From assembly GCA_026982395.1 (NCBI GenBank), contig JALSHD010000113.1:1-61089 (forward strand): a stretch of 61,089 nt of DNA. Reading direction: 5' to 3'. The number at the start of each line of letters is the position of its first letter. The stretch's first letter is position 1. Shown here in pieces: positions 51,955 to 60,962 of this stretch. Below the pieces are notes generated by a model, which did no database searches, was not told the origin of the DNA, and worked only from the letters and a program-made list of their open reading frames with translations. The position numbers were made by a program, and so were the translations under genes. This DNA comes from Chromatiales bacterium. GTDB lineage: Bacteria > Pseudomonadota > Gammaproteobacteria > Thiohalospirales > Thiohalospiraceae.

Positions 51955-52717
51955 GACGAAAAACCTCTCTGTGTACTGTTTTATTAGCGGAATAACCTGC
52001 TGTGCGGAGCAGGGCTTTTCCCGCGCGAACATGATCAGAATAGTTCTACAAAGAATCTGATGTAATCATCTATTTATAGCGTAAGCATAGGTCAGGGTGT
52101 CGTCGGGTGGTTAGGATTGTTTTGCAAATCAGCAGCAGTTTTTTGCGTGGTTTGTTGCCGTAACAGGCGCATGTTCATAATGCGGCAGGATGACAACCAG
52201 GTTTTCCAAAGTGCTACTGTGTTTTCAGGTTATCTGATTAAGTGACATAGGAAACAGTAGCTCCCCTTTCAGTGGCAGGTGAGGGGATATCCAAAAGCAG
52301 GATCGAACTGCCCATTGTCAGAATTATTGGGTGAGAAAAATAGTGATGGGCAGACCAAAATCAACGCTAGGACTGTTATGTCTCTTCCTCTTCCGACAGT
52401 TCCCCACCACAGAAATGAGAATGTGTTTGGGTGTGGTATCCCATTTGAGTCTCCTATTTCTTATTTGTATTAACACACAATTGGATGGAGGGTGCTTGCC
52501 AAGTCCACAGAGGGAGGGGTAACAGTGAGTACCAAATAGCTCCAGAGGACAGCCAAAAAAACGGCATTTTTTTACCATTGCGCTGCGCTTAATTGTGGCA
52601 TGAACAAATGCAGCGTTATCTTGCCGCCGGGGCATGGTGATAGAAAGACGAATGCTCGATGCGCTTGTTTATCTGGTTTTGAAAAACAGCTTTAAGATGG
52701 ACGGAAGTTCTCTGAGG
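51955..52717. other. long intergenic region upstream of the 717-residue gene
   Basis: About 760 bp of AT-rich DNA. It holds the leader and promoter of the 717-residue gene (element at 52084-52146). The rest, including an unsupported 103-codon frame at 52324-52635, shows no domain, ribosome site or repeat that I can use. Confidence 0.5.
52084..52146 (-). promoter_or_regulatory. activator-type promoter of the 717-residue gene (copy B of shared element)
   Basis: Same architecture as copy A: GCAAAA boxes 21 bp apart, AATCCTAACCACCCG, and a -10 TATGCT (52084-52089) 18 bp after TAACCA. It gives a leader of about 120 nt. Mismatches to copy A fall mainly in the spacer between the boxes, as expected if the boxes are the binding sites. 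Confidence 0.6.
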
Positions 52718-53884
52718 CTATCTCCTGGACCAGCTCCAGGATGACCACCACTTCCATATCTGAACCCGATTTTCATTATCGGAAGAAACAAGGGTTACAC
52801 AATCTGCTTTGGTTGTGGTGTCGCCAAACAAGCTGGCAACCCGTACTTGTTTGCCAATACCGGTATTGCAATTGGCAATGATTTTATTTTCTGTCCATGT
52901 ATTAACAGCACACTTTTCGCCGTTAATTCCGGCATGGACAGCTGTGTTGGAGTGTTCCGCATTTAAATAGCTGTTAAAACCCGATCCGTATATGGTGATG
53001 GTATTATTATCACAATCAATGGCGTCAATAGTAACTTTTGGTTTGATCGTCAGGTGTACTGGAGTACTGCTCAAAATATTTTTGGAATAATTTCCTTGTT
53101 TGATAACAGTAAGCTGGTAACTACCTGGTTCCAGTCCGGCAGTGGTGGAAAGGAGTACTTCCATATGGGTTGGAGATACATAAATTGGCGAAAGATCTAT
53201 GATTGTTCCATTGATGCCCGTTAACCGGGCCCATGAGTGGTTTGGGGATCCTTTGATATTGCTGCTTGTAACTGAGTCATCAATAAAGCCAGAGCCAAGT
53301 ATTATCAACGGGGTAGCAGAGTCTATGGTAATGCTTGCCTCATTTATTTCATTGATATCCGGAGCACTGCTGTTATCCGGATAGGGGGCTGCGTTTTTAT
53401 AGGATACTTCATTTTGTTGTTTATGCTGATGGCTGGCAGAGCTTAGCTTACTATTTGGGTTTATGTTTAGAGTGTGACAATGCAGGCAGTTTCTGAAATC
53501 GGCTTCAGTGGGTTCCGGAGTAAATTGAAAACTACCCCCGGAAGGTTTCGAAAAATCCTGTGTCCAGTTCAGCAGATGGCAGGTTACGCATTTGTGTTTT
53601 CCATCGGGGGATTTTTCGGGGTAGGGAGATGCGGAATGTTCAGCAATGGGGGTGTCAACTCGAAGGTGGTGTCGATCAGGTAAGTAACTTGAGTCAGCAG
53701 GAACAACGGCATTAGCTGGATTACCATGACATTTCAGGCAGTCGATGGATGTCATTTTTTCCAGTTCGCTAATTGATATACCGGGATGTTGGTTTGTCAG
53801 AGGGGGAGGAAGGCTCGCCCATGCCGGAAAATTTGTAAACGCTGTCAGTATCACAAGCAAACATTGGAAAGTAATTTTTGGCAT
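52718..53884 (-). CDS. triheme c-type cytochrome with IPT/TIG-like domains
   Basis: 388 residues, signal peptide ending in PAWAS. Three CXXCH sites (CLKCH, CVTCH, CLHCH) lie within the first ~140 residues, each followed by a His-bearing loop. Residues ~180-370 form two IPT/TIG-like immunoglobulin domains (PLIILGSGFIDDSV, NTITIYGSGFNSYL), which often bind partners at the surface. The protein ends with an unusual Trp/Ser run (WKWWSSWSWSRR), possibly a frameshifted tail. Clearly AT-rich and isolated from the main cytochrome operon, so probably a separate acquisition. AGGA upstream of the ATG. Confidence 0.82.
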   Translation of the reverse strand: MPKITFQCLLVILTAFTNFPAWASLPPPLTNQHPGISISELEKMTSIDCLKCHGNPANAVVPADSSYLPDRHHLRVDTPIAEHSASPYPEKSPDGKHKCVTCHLLNWTQDFSKPSGGSFQFTPEPTEADFRNCLHCHTLNINPNSKLSSASHQHKQQNEVSYKNAAPYPDNSSAPDINEINEASITIDSATPLIILGSGFIDDSVTSSNIKGSPNHSWARLTGINGTIIDLSPIYVSPTHMEVLLSTTAGLEPGSYQLTVIKQGNYSKNILSSTPVHLTIKPKVTIDAIDCDNNTITIYGSGFNSYLNAEHSNTAVHAGINGEKCAVNTWTENKIIANCNTGIGKQVRVASLFGDTTTKADCVTLVSSDNENRVQIWKWWSSWSWSRR

Positions 53885-54065
53885 AATTTGACATTTCCTG
53901 GGGCAAAGATTGTTATTGCTGGCGGCCCCATTCTTATTGGATGCTGCTACTGTTGTTTTTTTTCTTGTTTCGGGTCTTTCCTGTAGTTTAAAGACCCGCT
54001 TAGACTATATATTAAATTTATATGATTTTCAACTTCTAAATTATTTGGTGTACTTGGTGGTGCCC

Positions 54066-54159
54066 AACACGGACAGCATCGTGTTGTTTGGTTTGTGTGG
54101 CCATTCTGCTAAGCTCAGTTATCGCAGAAACCAAACAATACTCCAGTTCCAGTCTGGAG
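54066..54159 (+). promoter_or_regulatory. stacked inverted repeats upstream of nudF
   Basis: Three perfect inverted repeats in 94 bp: AACACG/CGTGTT (54066-54085), TTGTTTGGTTT/AAACCAAACAA (54084-54138, 11 bp) and CTCCAG/CTGGAG (54141-54159). The first two share two bases, so they exclude each other. This could be an RNA switch or attenuator in the nudF leader, a terminator-like end, or a dispersed repeat. The rest of the 313-bp gap shows nothing else. Confidence 0.4.
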
Positions 54160-54197
54160 GTTAAGCACGACGATATATCGAATTCAAGGCTTCATTA

Positions 54198-54836
54198 ATG
54201 TTCCGGAAAACAAGCAGCGGGAAAACCCAGGCCCCGGAGGGGGTCGAAATAATCGAAAAGCGGATCGGGTATGACGGATTCTTTCGTCTGTACAACTATC
54301 GCCTGTGCCATCGTCTCTTTGCCGGTGGCTGGACGCCGGTGATCTCCCGTGAGCTGTTCGAGCGCGGCCATGCGGTGGCGGTGCTGCCCTACGATCCTCG
54401 CAGTGACATGGTGGTACTGGTGGAGCAGTTTCGAATCGGTGCGCTGGAGGCAGAGGGCGGCCCCTGGCTGCTGGAGTGTGTGGCAGGGATGATCGAGCAG
54501 GGGGAGGGTGCCCGGGAGGTGGCTCATCGGGAGGCGATGGAAGAGGCCGGCTGTGAGCTGATGGAGCTGGAGTTTATCTGCCAATATCTGGTCAGTCCCG
54601 GTGGCACCTCGGAGCAGATCACTCTCTACTGTGGCAGGGTGGATGCCAACGGTGCCGGTGGTATTCACGGCCTAGTCGAGGAGCATGAGGATATCCGGGT
54701 AACGCCGGTTCCTTTCGACCGCGCCATGGAGCTGCTGCAGGAGGGGCGCATCAACTCCGCTGCCCCGATTATTGCCCTGCAGTGGTTGGCGATGAACCGG
54801 GAGCCGCTGCGCGCCAGATGGGGGCAGTCAGGGTGA
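54198..54836 (+). CDS. nudF: ADP-ribose pyrophosphatase, Nudix family
   Basis: 212 residues. The Nudix box is complete: G-x5-E-x7-R-E-x2-E-E-x-G (GMIEQGEGAREVAHREAMEE, then AG). Upstream VLPYDPRSDMVVLVEQFRIG and downstream YLVSPGGTSEQITLYCGRV match the NudF/ADP-sugar branch, which cleaves ADP-ribose to AMP and ribose 5-phosphate. Length fits the 209-residue E. coli enzyme. The stop overlaps the GTG of the nuclease gene, so the two are coupled. Confidence 0.9.
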   Translation: MFRKTSSGKTQAPEGVEIIEKRIGYDGFFRLYNYRLCHRLFAGGWTPVISRELFERGHAVAVLPYDPRSDMVVLVEQFRIGALEAEGGPWLLECVAGMIEQGEGAREVAHREAMEEAGCELMELEFICQYLVSPGGTSEQITLYCGRVDANGAGGIHGLVEEHEDIRVTPVPFDRAMELLQEGRINSAAPIIALQWLAMNREPLRARWGQSG

Positions 54837-56098
54837 AGTTCAGTTTCCTCCACGCCGCCGACATCCACCTGGACAGCCCGCTGCGGGGGCTGGAGCGTTA
54901 CGAAGGTGCTCCCGCTGCAGAGATTCGTAGCGCCACCCGCCAGGCGTTCGACAACCTAGTTACCTTGGCCATCGATGAAGCGGTGGATTTTGTGTTGCTG
55001 GCGGGAGACCTTTACGACGGTGACTGGAAGGACTACAACACCGGCCTCTACTTCGTGGCACGCATGGCGCGGCTGCGGGATGCCGGGATTCGGGTATTTG
55101 TCATTTCCGGAAATCATGATGCGGCGAGCCAGATCACCCGACAGCTGCAGTTGCCGGACAACGTGACAATGTTTGCCACTGACCGCCCTGAAACGGCCGT
55201 CATCGACGAGTTGAATGTTGCCATCCACGGGCAGGGTTTTCCCACCCGCGAAGTGACCGAGGATCTGTCGCAGAACTATCCCCAAGGTGACCCACAGCGT
55301 TTCAACATCGGCCTGCTGCACACCTCACTGGATGGCAAACCGGGTCACGAACCCTATGCACCCTGCAGCGTTGACGGGTTGCGCTCCAAGGGGTACCAGT
55401 ACTGGGCGCTGGGTCATGTTCACAAACGTGAAGTGATCAGCGACGAGCCGTGGATTCTGTTTCCCGGCAATATTCAGGGACGCCACATCCGCGAGACCGG
55501 CGCCAGGGGTTGTACCCTGGCAAGCGTGGAGAACGGTGAGGTCATCCGGCTGGAGCAGCGGGATATCGACGTGCTGCGCTGGTCGCTCTGTTCCGTCGAT
55601 ATCAGCGGCTGCGAGCGTATGGATGCCCTGTATGAACGGGTGCAGACAGCGTTCCGGCAGGCACTCGATGCAGCCGGGGGAAGGCCGGTTGCCACACGCC
55701 TGCTGCTTCAGGGCGAGAGCATCATGCACTCGAAACTGCATGCCGAGCCGCGGCAGTGGGCCCAGGAGTTCCGTGCCATGGCGACAGGACTCGGTGGCGC
55801 CGGACTCTGGCTGGAGAAGCTCTCCCTGCAGACCCGCTCTCCGGTTGATGCCACCCAGGTTCAGGCAAGAGAAGACGCCCTGGGCGGTCTGCTGCGGGCA
55901 ATCCGGGAGATGGAGCTGAACGAGGCGGACAGCGCAAAAGTCGCCCAACCGCTCTCCGCGCTGCGCCAGAAACTGCCGGTGGAACTGCTGAGCGGCGAGG
56001 AGCGCTTTGACCCCACCAGCAAGCAGCAACTGGAGATGACGCTTGAAGATGTCAAGGAACTGCTGGTAACCCGATTGCTGGCAACACCCGGTTCATAG
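54833..56098 (+). CDS. yhaO: SbcD/Mre11-like DNA repair exonuclease (YhaO type)
   Basis: 421 residues from GTG 54833 (GTGA overlap with nudF). All calcineurin-type phosphoesterase motifs are present: HAADIHLDSPL, LLAGDLYDGD, VISGNHDA, LLHTSLDG and ALGHVHKRE; these hold two Mn ions. The C-terminal ~130 residues are the capping/partner-binding region. The family acts as exonuclease/endonuclease with an SMC-like ATPase. Here the partner (YhaN type) lies two genes downstream. Confidence 0.88.
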   Translation: MKFSFLHAADIHLDSPLRGLERYEGAPAAEIRSATRQAFDNLVTLAIDEAVDFVLLAGDLYDGDWKDYNTGLYFVARMARLRDAGIRVFVISGNHDAASQITRQLQLPDNVTMFATDRPETAVIDELNVAIHGQGFPTREVTEDLSQNYPQGDPQRFNIGLLHTSLDGKPGHEPYAPCSVDGLRSKGYQYWALGHVHKREVISDEPWILFPGNIQGRHIRETGARGCTLASVENGEVIRLEQRDIDVLRWSLCSVDISGCERMDALYERVQTAFRQALDAAGGRPVATRLLLQGESIMHSKLHAEPRQWAQEFRAMATGLGGAGLWLEKLSLQTRSPVDATQVQAREDALGGLLRAIREMELNEADSAKVAQPLSALRQKLPVELLSGEERFDPTSKQQLEMTLEDVKELLVTRLLATPGS

Positions 56099-56211
56099 GA
56101 TATACTACCTCTTGCATTGAGAACGGGGGGATATCAGGGCACTCTGTTTCAACTCATCGTCCCGGCAGAACGGGATGGAATTACTACTATCTGGAATCAA
56201 CAAACTCGACC

Positions 56212-56535
56212 ATGAATATTGAAGACGAAATCAAACAGCAGCTTGCAGAAAACCCGATTATTCTCTATATGAAGGGCACCCCTGATGAACCCTATTGCGG
56301 TTTCTCAGCCAAGGCTGCCACTTTGCTGAAATCCACCGGGGTGGGTTTTGCCTATGTTAACGTCATCGAATCTCCCGCCATCTTTCAGAATCTTCCATCG
56401 GTTTCCAACTGGCCGACCTATCCGCAGCTGTTTATCAAGGGTGAAGTGATTGGTGGCAGCGATATCGTGGAAGAGATGCTGGAGAACGGCGAGCTTCTTC
56501 CCATGCTTCAGCAGGCGGCATCCGAGGCCGGGTAA
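56212..56535 (+). CDS. grxD: monothiol glutaredoxin 4
   Basis: 107 residues with the CGFS active site (DEPYCGFSAKA, Cys at residue ~29), the WPTYPQLFIKGEVIGG motif and GGSDIVEEM, which bind glutathione. GrxD-type proteins carry [2Fe-2S] clusters for iron-sulfur transfer, often with a BolA partner, and the bolA-family gene follows after 5 bp. Useful in an organism with many Fe-S and heme proteins. The preceding 113-bp gap should contain its promoter. Confidence 0.96.
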   Translation: MNIEDEIKQQLAENPIILYMKGTPDEPYCGFSAKAATLLKSTGVGFAYVNVIESPAIFQNLPSVSNWPTYPQLFIKGEVIGGSDIVEEMLENGELLPMLQQAASEAG

Positions 56536-56540
56536 CACAG

Positions 56541-56765
56541 ATGAACAAAGAAGAAGTAGCCAGAAAAATCACTGAGCTTTGCCCCGATGCTGTTGTCAAG
56601 GTGCGGGGTGAGAACTGTCATTTTGAGGTGCACGTGGTCAGTGAGTTTTTCCAGGGAAAAAACAGCCTGCAGCGCCAGCAACCCATTCTGGCGCTGTTCA
56701 AGGAGGAGCTCTCCAGCGGGAAGTTACATGCCCTCTCCATCAAGGCCAGGCTTCCCGGAGAGTAA
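56541..56765 (+). CDS. BolA-family protein (IbaG/YrbA-like size)
   Basis: 74 residues, short form of the family. Signature segments: VARKITELCPDAVVKVRGENCHFEVHVVS (in parts) and the C-terminal ELSSGKLHALSIKARLP, with the conserved His in HALSIKA that ligates a bridging Fe-S cluster with Grx4. Starts 5 bp after grxD, so the two probably act as a Grx-BolA complex. Confidence 0.92.
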   Translation: MNKEEVARKITELCPDAVVKVRGENCHFEVHVVSEFFQGKNSLQRQQPILALFKEELSSGKLHALSIKARLPGE

Positions 56766-56791
56766 CGTTCGACAACGCCGCTCGACCGTTT

Positions 56792-56849
56792 ACCACGGAG
56801 TACCGGGAAGAGGACAGAGTTCGGGAGTTATCTTCCTGCTCTCCGTGGT
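56792..56849. repeat. intergenic palindromic element
   Basis: ACCACGGAG (56792-56800) pairs with CTCCGTGGT (56841-56849); inside it GGAAGA (56806-56811) pairs with TCTTCC (56831-56836). This two-part palindrome lies between the bolA-family gene and yhaN and looks like a dispersed palindromic repeat or a hairpin that limits read-through. Confidence 0.6.
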
Positions 56850-56894
56850 GAACAGTTCCCTTTCCGTCTCTGCCAGAACAGACACCCTCCGGTA

Positions 56895-59800
56895 ATGGAG
56901 CTGCGCGAACTCAATCTCATCGCGTTCGGGCCGTTTACCGATCGTACCCTGCGGTTCGAGCAGAGTCCGGGCGGGCTGTATATCATCTACGGCCCGAACG
57001 AGGCCGGCAAAAGCTCATCCCTGCGCGCCCTGAAGGCGCTGCTGTTTGGTGTTCCCACCCGTACCACCGACAACTTCATCCACGCCCACGGTGACCTGCG
57101 CATCGGCGGTTGCCTGCGTGACAGTAACGGCCGGGAGCTGCATTTCGTACGCCGCAAGGGGTACAAGAACACCCTGCTCACCCCGGAGGGCGAGCCACTC
57201 GATGATACGGTGCTGAACCCCTTTCTGGGTGGCGTCACCGCGGAGCTGTTCGGGAGTCTGTTTGCAATCGATCACGAGGAACTGGTCAGGGGGGGGCGGG
57301 AGATTCTGGCGCAGAAAGGGGAGGTGGGGCAGGCGCTGTTTACCGCCTCACTGGGGAGTCCGGTGGTGCATGAGGTGCTGGAGCAGCTGGACAGCGAGGC
57401 GGATGTCCTGTTCCGGCCGCGCGGTTCGACGCAGATCATCAACAGTGCGCTGGCGGAGTACCAGCAGCTCAACCGCTCCATCCGCGAGGTTACCCTCTCC
57501 TCCCGGGAGTGGGAAGAGCATCGTCAGGCGCTTGAACAGGCCACCCGCCAACTGGATCAGCTGCAAACCGAGCTGATAGAGACCCGTACCGAGATAGCCC
57601 GCCTGGAGCGTATCCGGCGCGTGCTTCCCAAACTGGCGCGGCGTAGTGAGCTGTTGCAAAGGCTTGAGGGGTTCTCCGGCATCGTGCTCCTCCCCGGCGA
57701 CTTTGGCGAACGCCGCCGCAACACTATCACTGAGCTGGAACAGGCGTGGGTGCTGGAGCGGCAGGCGTTGGCACGCCTCGACAAGCTTCAGCAACAGCTG
57801 GCAGAGATCGATGTGCAGGAGGCGGTTCTCGCCCGGACGGAGAGCATCGACCAGCTTCACCAGCGGCTGGAGAGCTACCGCAAGGCACAGCAGGAGCTCC
57901 CGCACTGTCAGGCGCAACGGGAGCAGTTGCTAATCGATGCCCACTCCCTGCTGGCCGAAGTGCGTCCGGATCTCTCCCTGGCCGGGCTGGAAAGCGTGCG
58001 CCCGGTGCTCAGCCAACGGATCAGGATCACCACTCTGGGCAGTGAACGGCAGGCGCTGATGAAGGAGCTCGCCCAGGCCGAACAGACCCGCAACAGCCTG
58101 GCCATGCGTCTGGAGCAGACCCGCCACCTGCTCAAGCAGCTGCCACCGGCAGAGCCGGTGGATGCGCTGGTCCGCGCCGTGGCTGCGGCCAGAAAGGCGG
58201 GTGATATCGACAGTGCGGTGAATGCTGTTCGGGACGAGATCAAGGTACTGGAAAAGGGGTGCCACACAGCGCGCAAACGACTCTCCCTTCCGCAGATGGA
58301 GCTGGCGGAGACTGCCATGCTCGGCGTCCCGGTACGGGAGACGGTGGAGCGGTTTGAACAGGAGCTGACTGCCCAGGAGCAGCGCGAACAGCAGCTCCGC
58401 GAGAAACAGGAACAGCTCGCCGACAGCCAGCGGGAGCTGGCGGCCCGGCTCGAAGAGATCCGGCAGAGCGGCGCTCCCCCCACCGAACAGGCGCTCGCAG
58501 AAGCGCGTTCCCGGCGGGAGAGGATCTGGCGGCTGGTGCGCCGTCAGTGGCTCGACGGAGAAGAGATCCAGTCCGAACTGCAGGACCTTGATGAGCAGAA
58601 AACGCTCCCCGAGATCTACGAATCCCGGGTACAGAGCGCAGACGAAATTGCCGACCGGCTGCGCCGTGAAGCAGAGCGTGTCCACAAACAGGCAAACCTG
58701 CAGGCGCGGCGGAAAGAGCAGCAGCAACAGATGGAACTGCTCCAGCAGCAACGGAACGAACTCGCCCGGCAGAGGGAAGAGTCCCGTCAGCAGTGGCTGG
58801 CTCAGTGGCAAAGCAGTGGAGTTACTCCGCTGTCACCAAGAGAGATGCGCGCCTGGCTGGAGCGGCTGGAAAAACTCCAGGATGAGATCCGGCGGCTCGA
58901 CGAACTGCATGGAAAACTGGCGCAAGCAGAGAGCGTTCGCAATGGTCACCTCCAGGCCGTGATCAAACAGCTCCAGTCACCGGCCGATCCTGCCCTGCCG
59001 CTGGATGAGCTGCTCCAGATCGCCGAGCAGCAGATTGCCGAAACAGAAACACGGCAGCGCCGCCGCCAGCAACTTCAGGCAGAGATCGCCACACTGGAAC
59101 AGGAACTGGAGCAGGCCGTCTCCCGCCACACCTCGGTATCCGCCGAACTGGAACAGTGGAAAAACAGCTGGGCCGCTGCCGTGGAAACGGTGGGCCTGGG
59201 AGCAGATGCACTACCGGCGGAAGCGATCGACATGGTGGAAAAGATCCGCACCGTATTCGAAAAACAGAGCGAGGCGGAAAAACTGCAGGTGTGCCTGCAG
59301 CAACTAAAACAGGAGATAGCCGCATTCTCCCGGCAGGCGCAGAGCGTCATTCAGCAGGTTGCCAGCGGGGCCGAACAGCTGCCGGTTGAACAGGCGGTAC
59401 AGCAGCTCTCCTCCCTGCTACGAGAGAACCAGACCAGAGACTCCCTGCAGCGCCAGCTCCAACACCAGATCCAGCAGCTGCAGCAGGAGATCGGCACCGT
59501 GCAGGCAACCGTTGAAGCGATGACATCACGCCTGCAAACCCTGTTCAGCGAAGCCCAGTGCAGCGCCACCGGAACGGAGCGCGAACAGCAGGAGCAGCTG
59601 GAGCTCGCCGAGCAGCGTTCCACAGAGTATCAGCAGATCAAAAACGAAATCAGCGCACTGGAGCGGGAGATCACCGCAACCGAGGGGATGACCGTAACAG
59701 AGCTTGAGCAGGAGGCGGAAGGGATCGATGCCGACACCATTCCTGGCCGTCTGCAGATGCTGGAGCAGAAAATAGCGGAACAGCTTGAACCGAAAAGAAC

Positions 59801-60401
59801 CGGGCTGGTGGAGACAAAAATCCGCGAAGAGAAAATTCTGGAACAGATGGATGGCAGCGACAGAGCCACACAGCTTGCCGAACAGTCACAAGGCATCCTG
59901 GCACAGATCCGCAACGATGCCGAGCGCTACACCCGCCTCAAGATGGCTGCCCATATCCTGCGCGAACAGATCGAACGCTACCGCGACGAAAACCAGGGGC
60001 CGCTGGTAGCGCGGGCCAGCGAACATTTCGCAGCCCTGACCCAGGGATCATTCAAGGCCCTGCGCACCCGCTTTTTCGACAAGGATGAACCTGAACTGAC
60101 AGGAATCCGCAACGACGGCAGTATCGTTCGTGTCGCCGGAATGAGCTCGGGAACCCGCGACCAACTCTACCTCGCGCTGCGCCTGGCATCACTGGAAAGA
60201 CAGATCAACAACTCGGAACCCATGCCCTTCATCGTCGACGACATCCTCATCCACTTCGACGACCAGCGCTCCCGCACCACCCTCTCCCTCCTGGCCAAAC
60301 TGGCCGAAAAAACACAGGTCATTCTCTTTACCCACCACCTGCGCGTGGTGGAACAGGCTAAAAAATTGGAAAGTGGTAACGTGGTTGTGCAGGAGTTATA
60401 G
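56895..60401 (+). CDS. yhaN: SMC-like AAA ATPase (YhaN type), nuclease partner
   Basis: 1168 residues. The N-terminal half-ATPase starts ELRELNLIAFGPFTDRTLRF and has Walker A GPNEAGKSS (~residues 34-42). Residues ~190-1010 are Gln/Glu/Arg-rich coiled coil. The C-terminal half has the signature SSGTRDQLYLALRLASLER and Walker B PFIVDDILIHFDD, then VILFTHH. This is the SbcC/Rad50 layout without an obvious CxxC zinc hook in the middle, as in YhaN. It should act with the SbcD-like enzyme on DNA ends. Confidence 0.9.
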   Translation: MELRELNLIAFGPFTDRTLRFEQSPGGLYIIYGPNEAGKSSSLRALKALLFGVPTRTTDNFIHAHGDLRIGGCLRDSNGRELHFVRRKGYKNTLLTPEGEPLDDTVLNPFLGGVTAELFGSLFAIDHEELVRGGREILAQKGEVGQALFTASLGSPVVHEVLEQLDSEADVLFRPRGSTQIINSALAEYQQLNRSIREVTLSSREWEEHRQALEQATRQLDQLQTELIETRTEIARLERIRRVLPKLARRSELLQRLEGFSGIVLLPGDFGERRRNTITELEQAWVLERQALARLDKLQQQLAEIDVQEAVLARTESIDQLHQRLESYRKAQQELPHCQAQREQLLIDAHSLLAEVRPDLSLAGLESVRPVLSQRIRITTLGSERQALMKELAQAEQTRNSLAMRLEQTRHLLKQLPPAEPVDALVRAVAAARKAGDIDSAVNAVRDEIKVLEKGCHTARKRLSLPQMELAETAMLGVPVRETVERFEQELTAQEQREQQLREKQEQLADSQRELAARLEEIRQSGAPPTEQALAEARSRRERIWRLVRRQWLDGEEIQSELQDLDEQKTLPEIYESRVQSADEIADRLRREAERVHKQANLQARRKEQQQQMELLQQQRNELARQREESRQQWLAQWQSSGVTPLSPREMRAWLERLEKLQDEIRRLDELHGKLAQAESVRNGHLQAVIKQLQSPADPALPLDELLQIAEQQIAETETRQRRRQQLQAEIATLEQELEQAVSRHTSVSAELEQWKNSWAAAVETVGLGADALPAEAIDMVEKIRTVFEKQSEAEKLQVCLQQLKQEIAAFSRQAQSVIQQVASGAEQLPVEQAVQQLSSLLRENQTRDSLQRQLQHQIQQLQQEIGTVQATVEAMTSRLQTLFSEAQCSATGTEREQQEQLELAEQRSTEYQQIKNEISALEREITATEGMTVTELEQEAEGIDADTIPGRLQMLEQKIAEQLEPKRTGLVETKIREEKILEQMDGSDRATQLAEQSQGILAQIRNDAERYTRLKMAAHILREQIERYRDENQGPLVARASEHFAALTQGSFKALRTRFFDKDEPELTGIRNDGSIVRVAGMSSGTRDQLYLALRLASLERQINNSEPMPFIVDDILIHFDDQRSRTTLSLLAKLAEKTQVILFTHHLRVVEQAKKLESGNVVVQEL

Positions 60402-60525
60402 ACTATAAATCGCACTCCAGTGCGCAAACTGCGTTGAACAAAACAGCGCGCCATTAGTTAATTTGGCTGAAAATTGGGCAAAGTGTCCTTCTGCCACTGG
60501 CTCCTTGCACCGGCTTGAACAATGG

Positions 60526-60555
60526 TTGACATGGGCGCCTTGTTGGCCCACAATA
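60526..60555 (+). promoter_or_regulatory. sigma-70 promoter of the tRNA-tuf operon
   Basis: Perfect -35 TTGACA (60526-60531) and -10 CACAAT (60550-60555) with 18-bp spacing, followed by a GC-rich discriminator (GCGCC). Strong -35 plus GC discriminator is usual for stringently controlled tRNA operons. Confidence 0.7.
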
Positions 60556-60573
60556 CTGCGCCTTGTGTGTCTG

Positions 60574-60658
60574 GAGGGGTTCCCGAGTGGCCAAAGGGAT
60601 CAGACTGTAAATCTGACGGCTCCGCCTTCGGAGGTTCGAATCCTCCCCCCTCCACCAG
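60574..60658 (+). tRNA. tRNA-Tyr (GTA)
   Basis: 85-nt class II tRNA with acceptor GGAGGGG/CCCCTCC, anticodon GTA at 60608-60610, a long variable arm (GGCTCCGCCTTCGGAG), TTCGAAT T-loop and an encoded CCA. Confidence 0.97.
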
Positions 60659-60706
60659 CTTCAAACGGTGTAATGGACAGGCCGCTGGTTTGTACAACGA
60701 GATTGC

Positions 60707-60780
<74 letters not shown>

Positions 60781-60819
60781 ATGTAGTAGACGGGTAGTTG
60801 GGGTGCTGGTGTTTGCGAT

Positions 60820-60894
<75 letters not shown>

Positions 60895-60962
60895 TATGCT
60901 CAAATGCTTTATATATCGGTTGTTTAATGTTTGGTTTTAGTTGAATTGGAGGAGAACTTCCA

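Noticed and set aside
52324-52635. 103-codon minus-strand ORF in the long AT-rich gap
   Set aside because: No ribosome site, signal or domain; basic, mixed composition like non-coding DNA.
60405-60440. Hairpin CGCACTCCAGTGCG after yhaN as terminator
   Set aside because: Very small loop and no T run; too weak to call.
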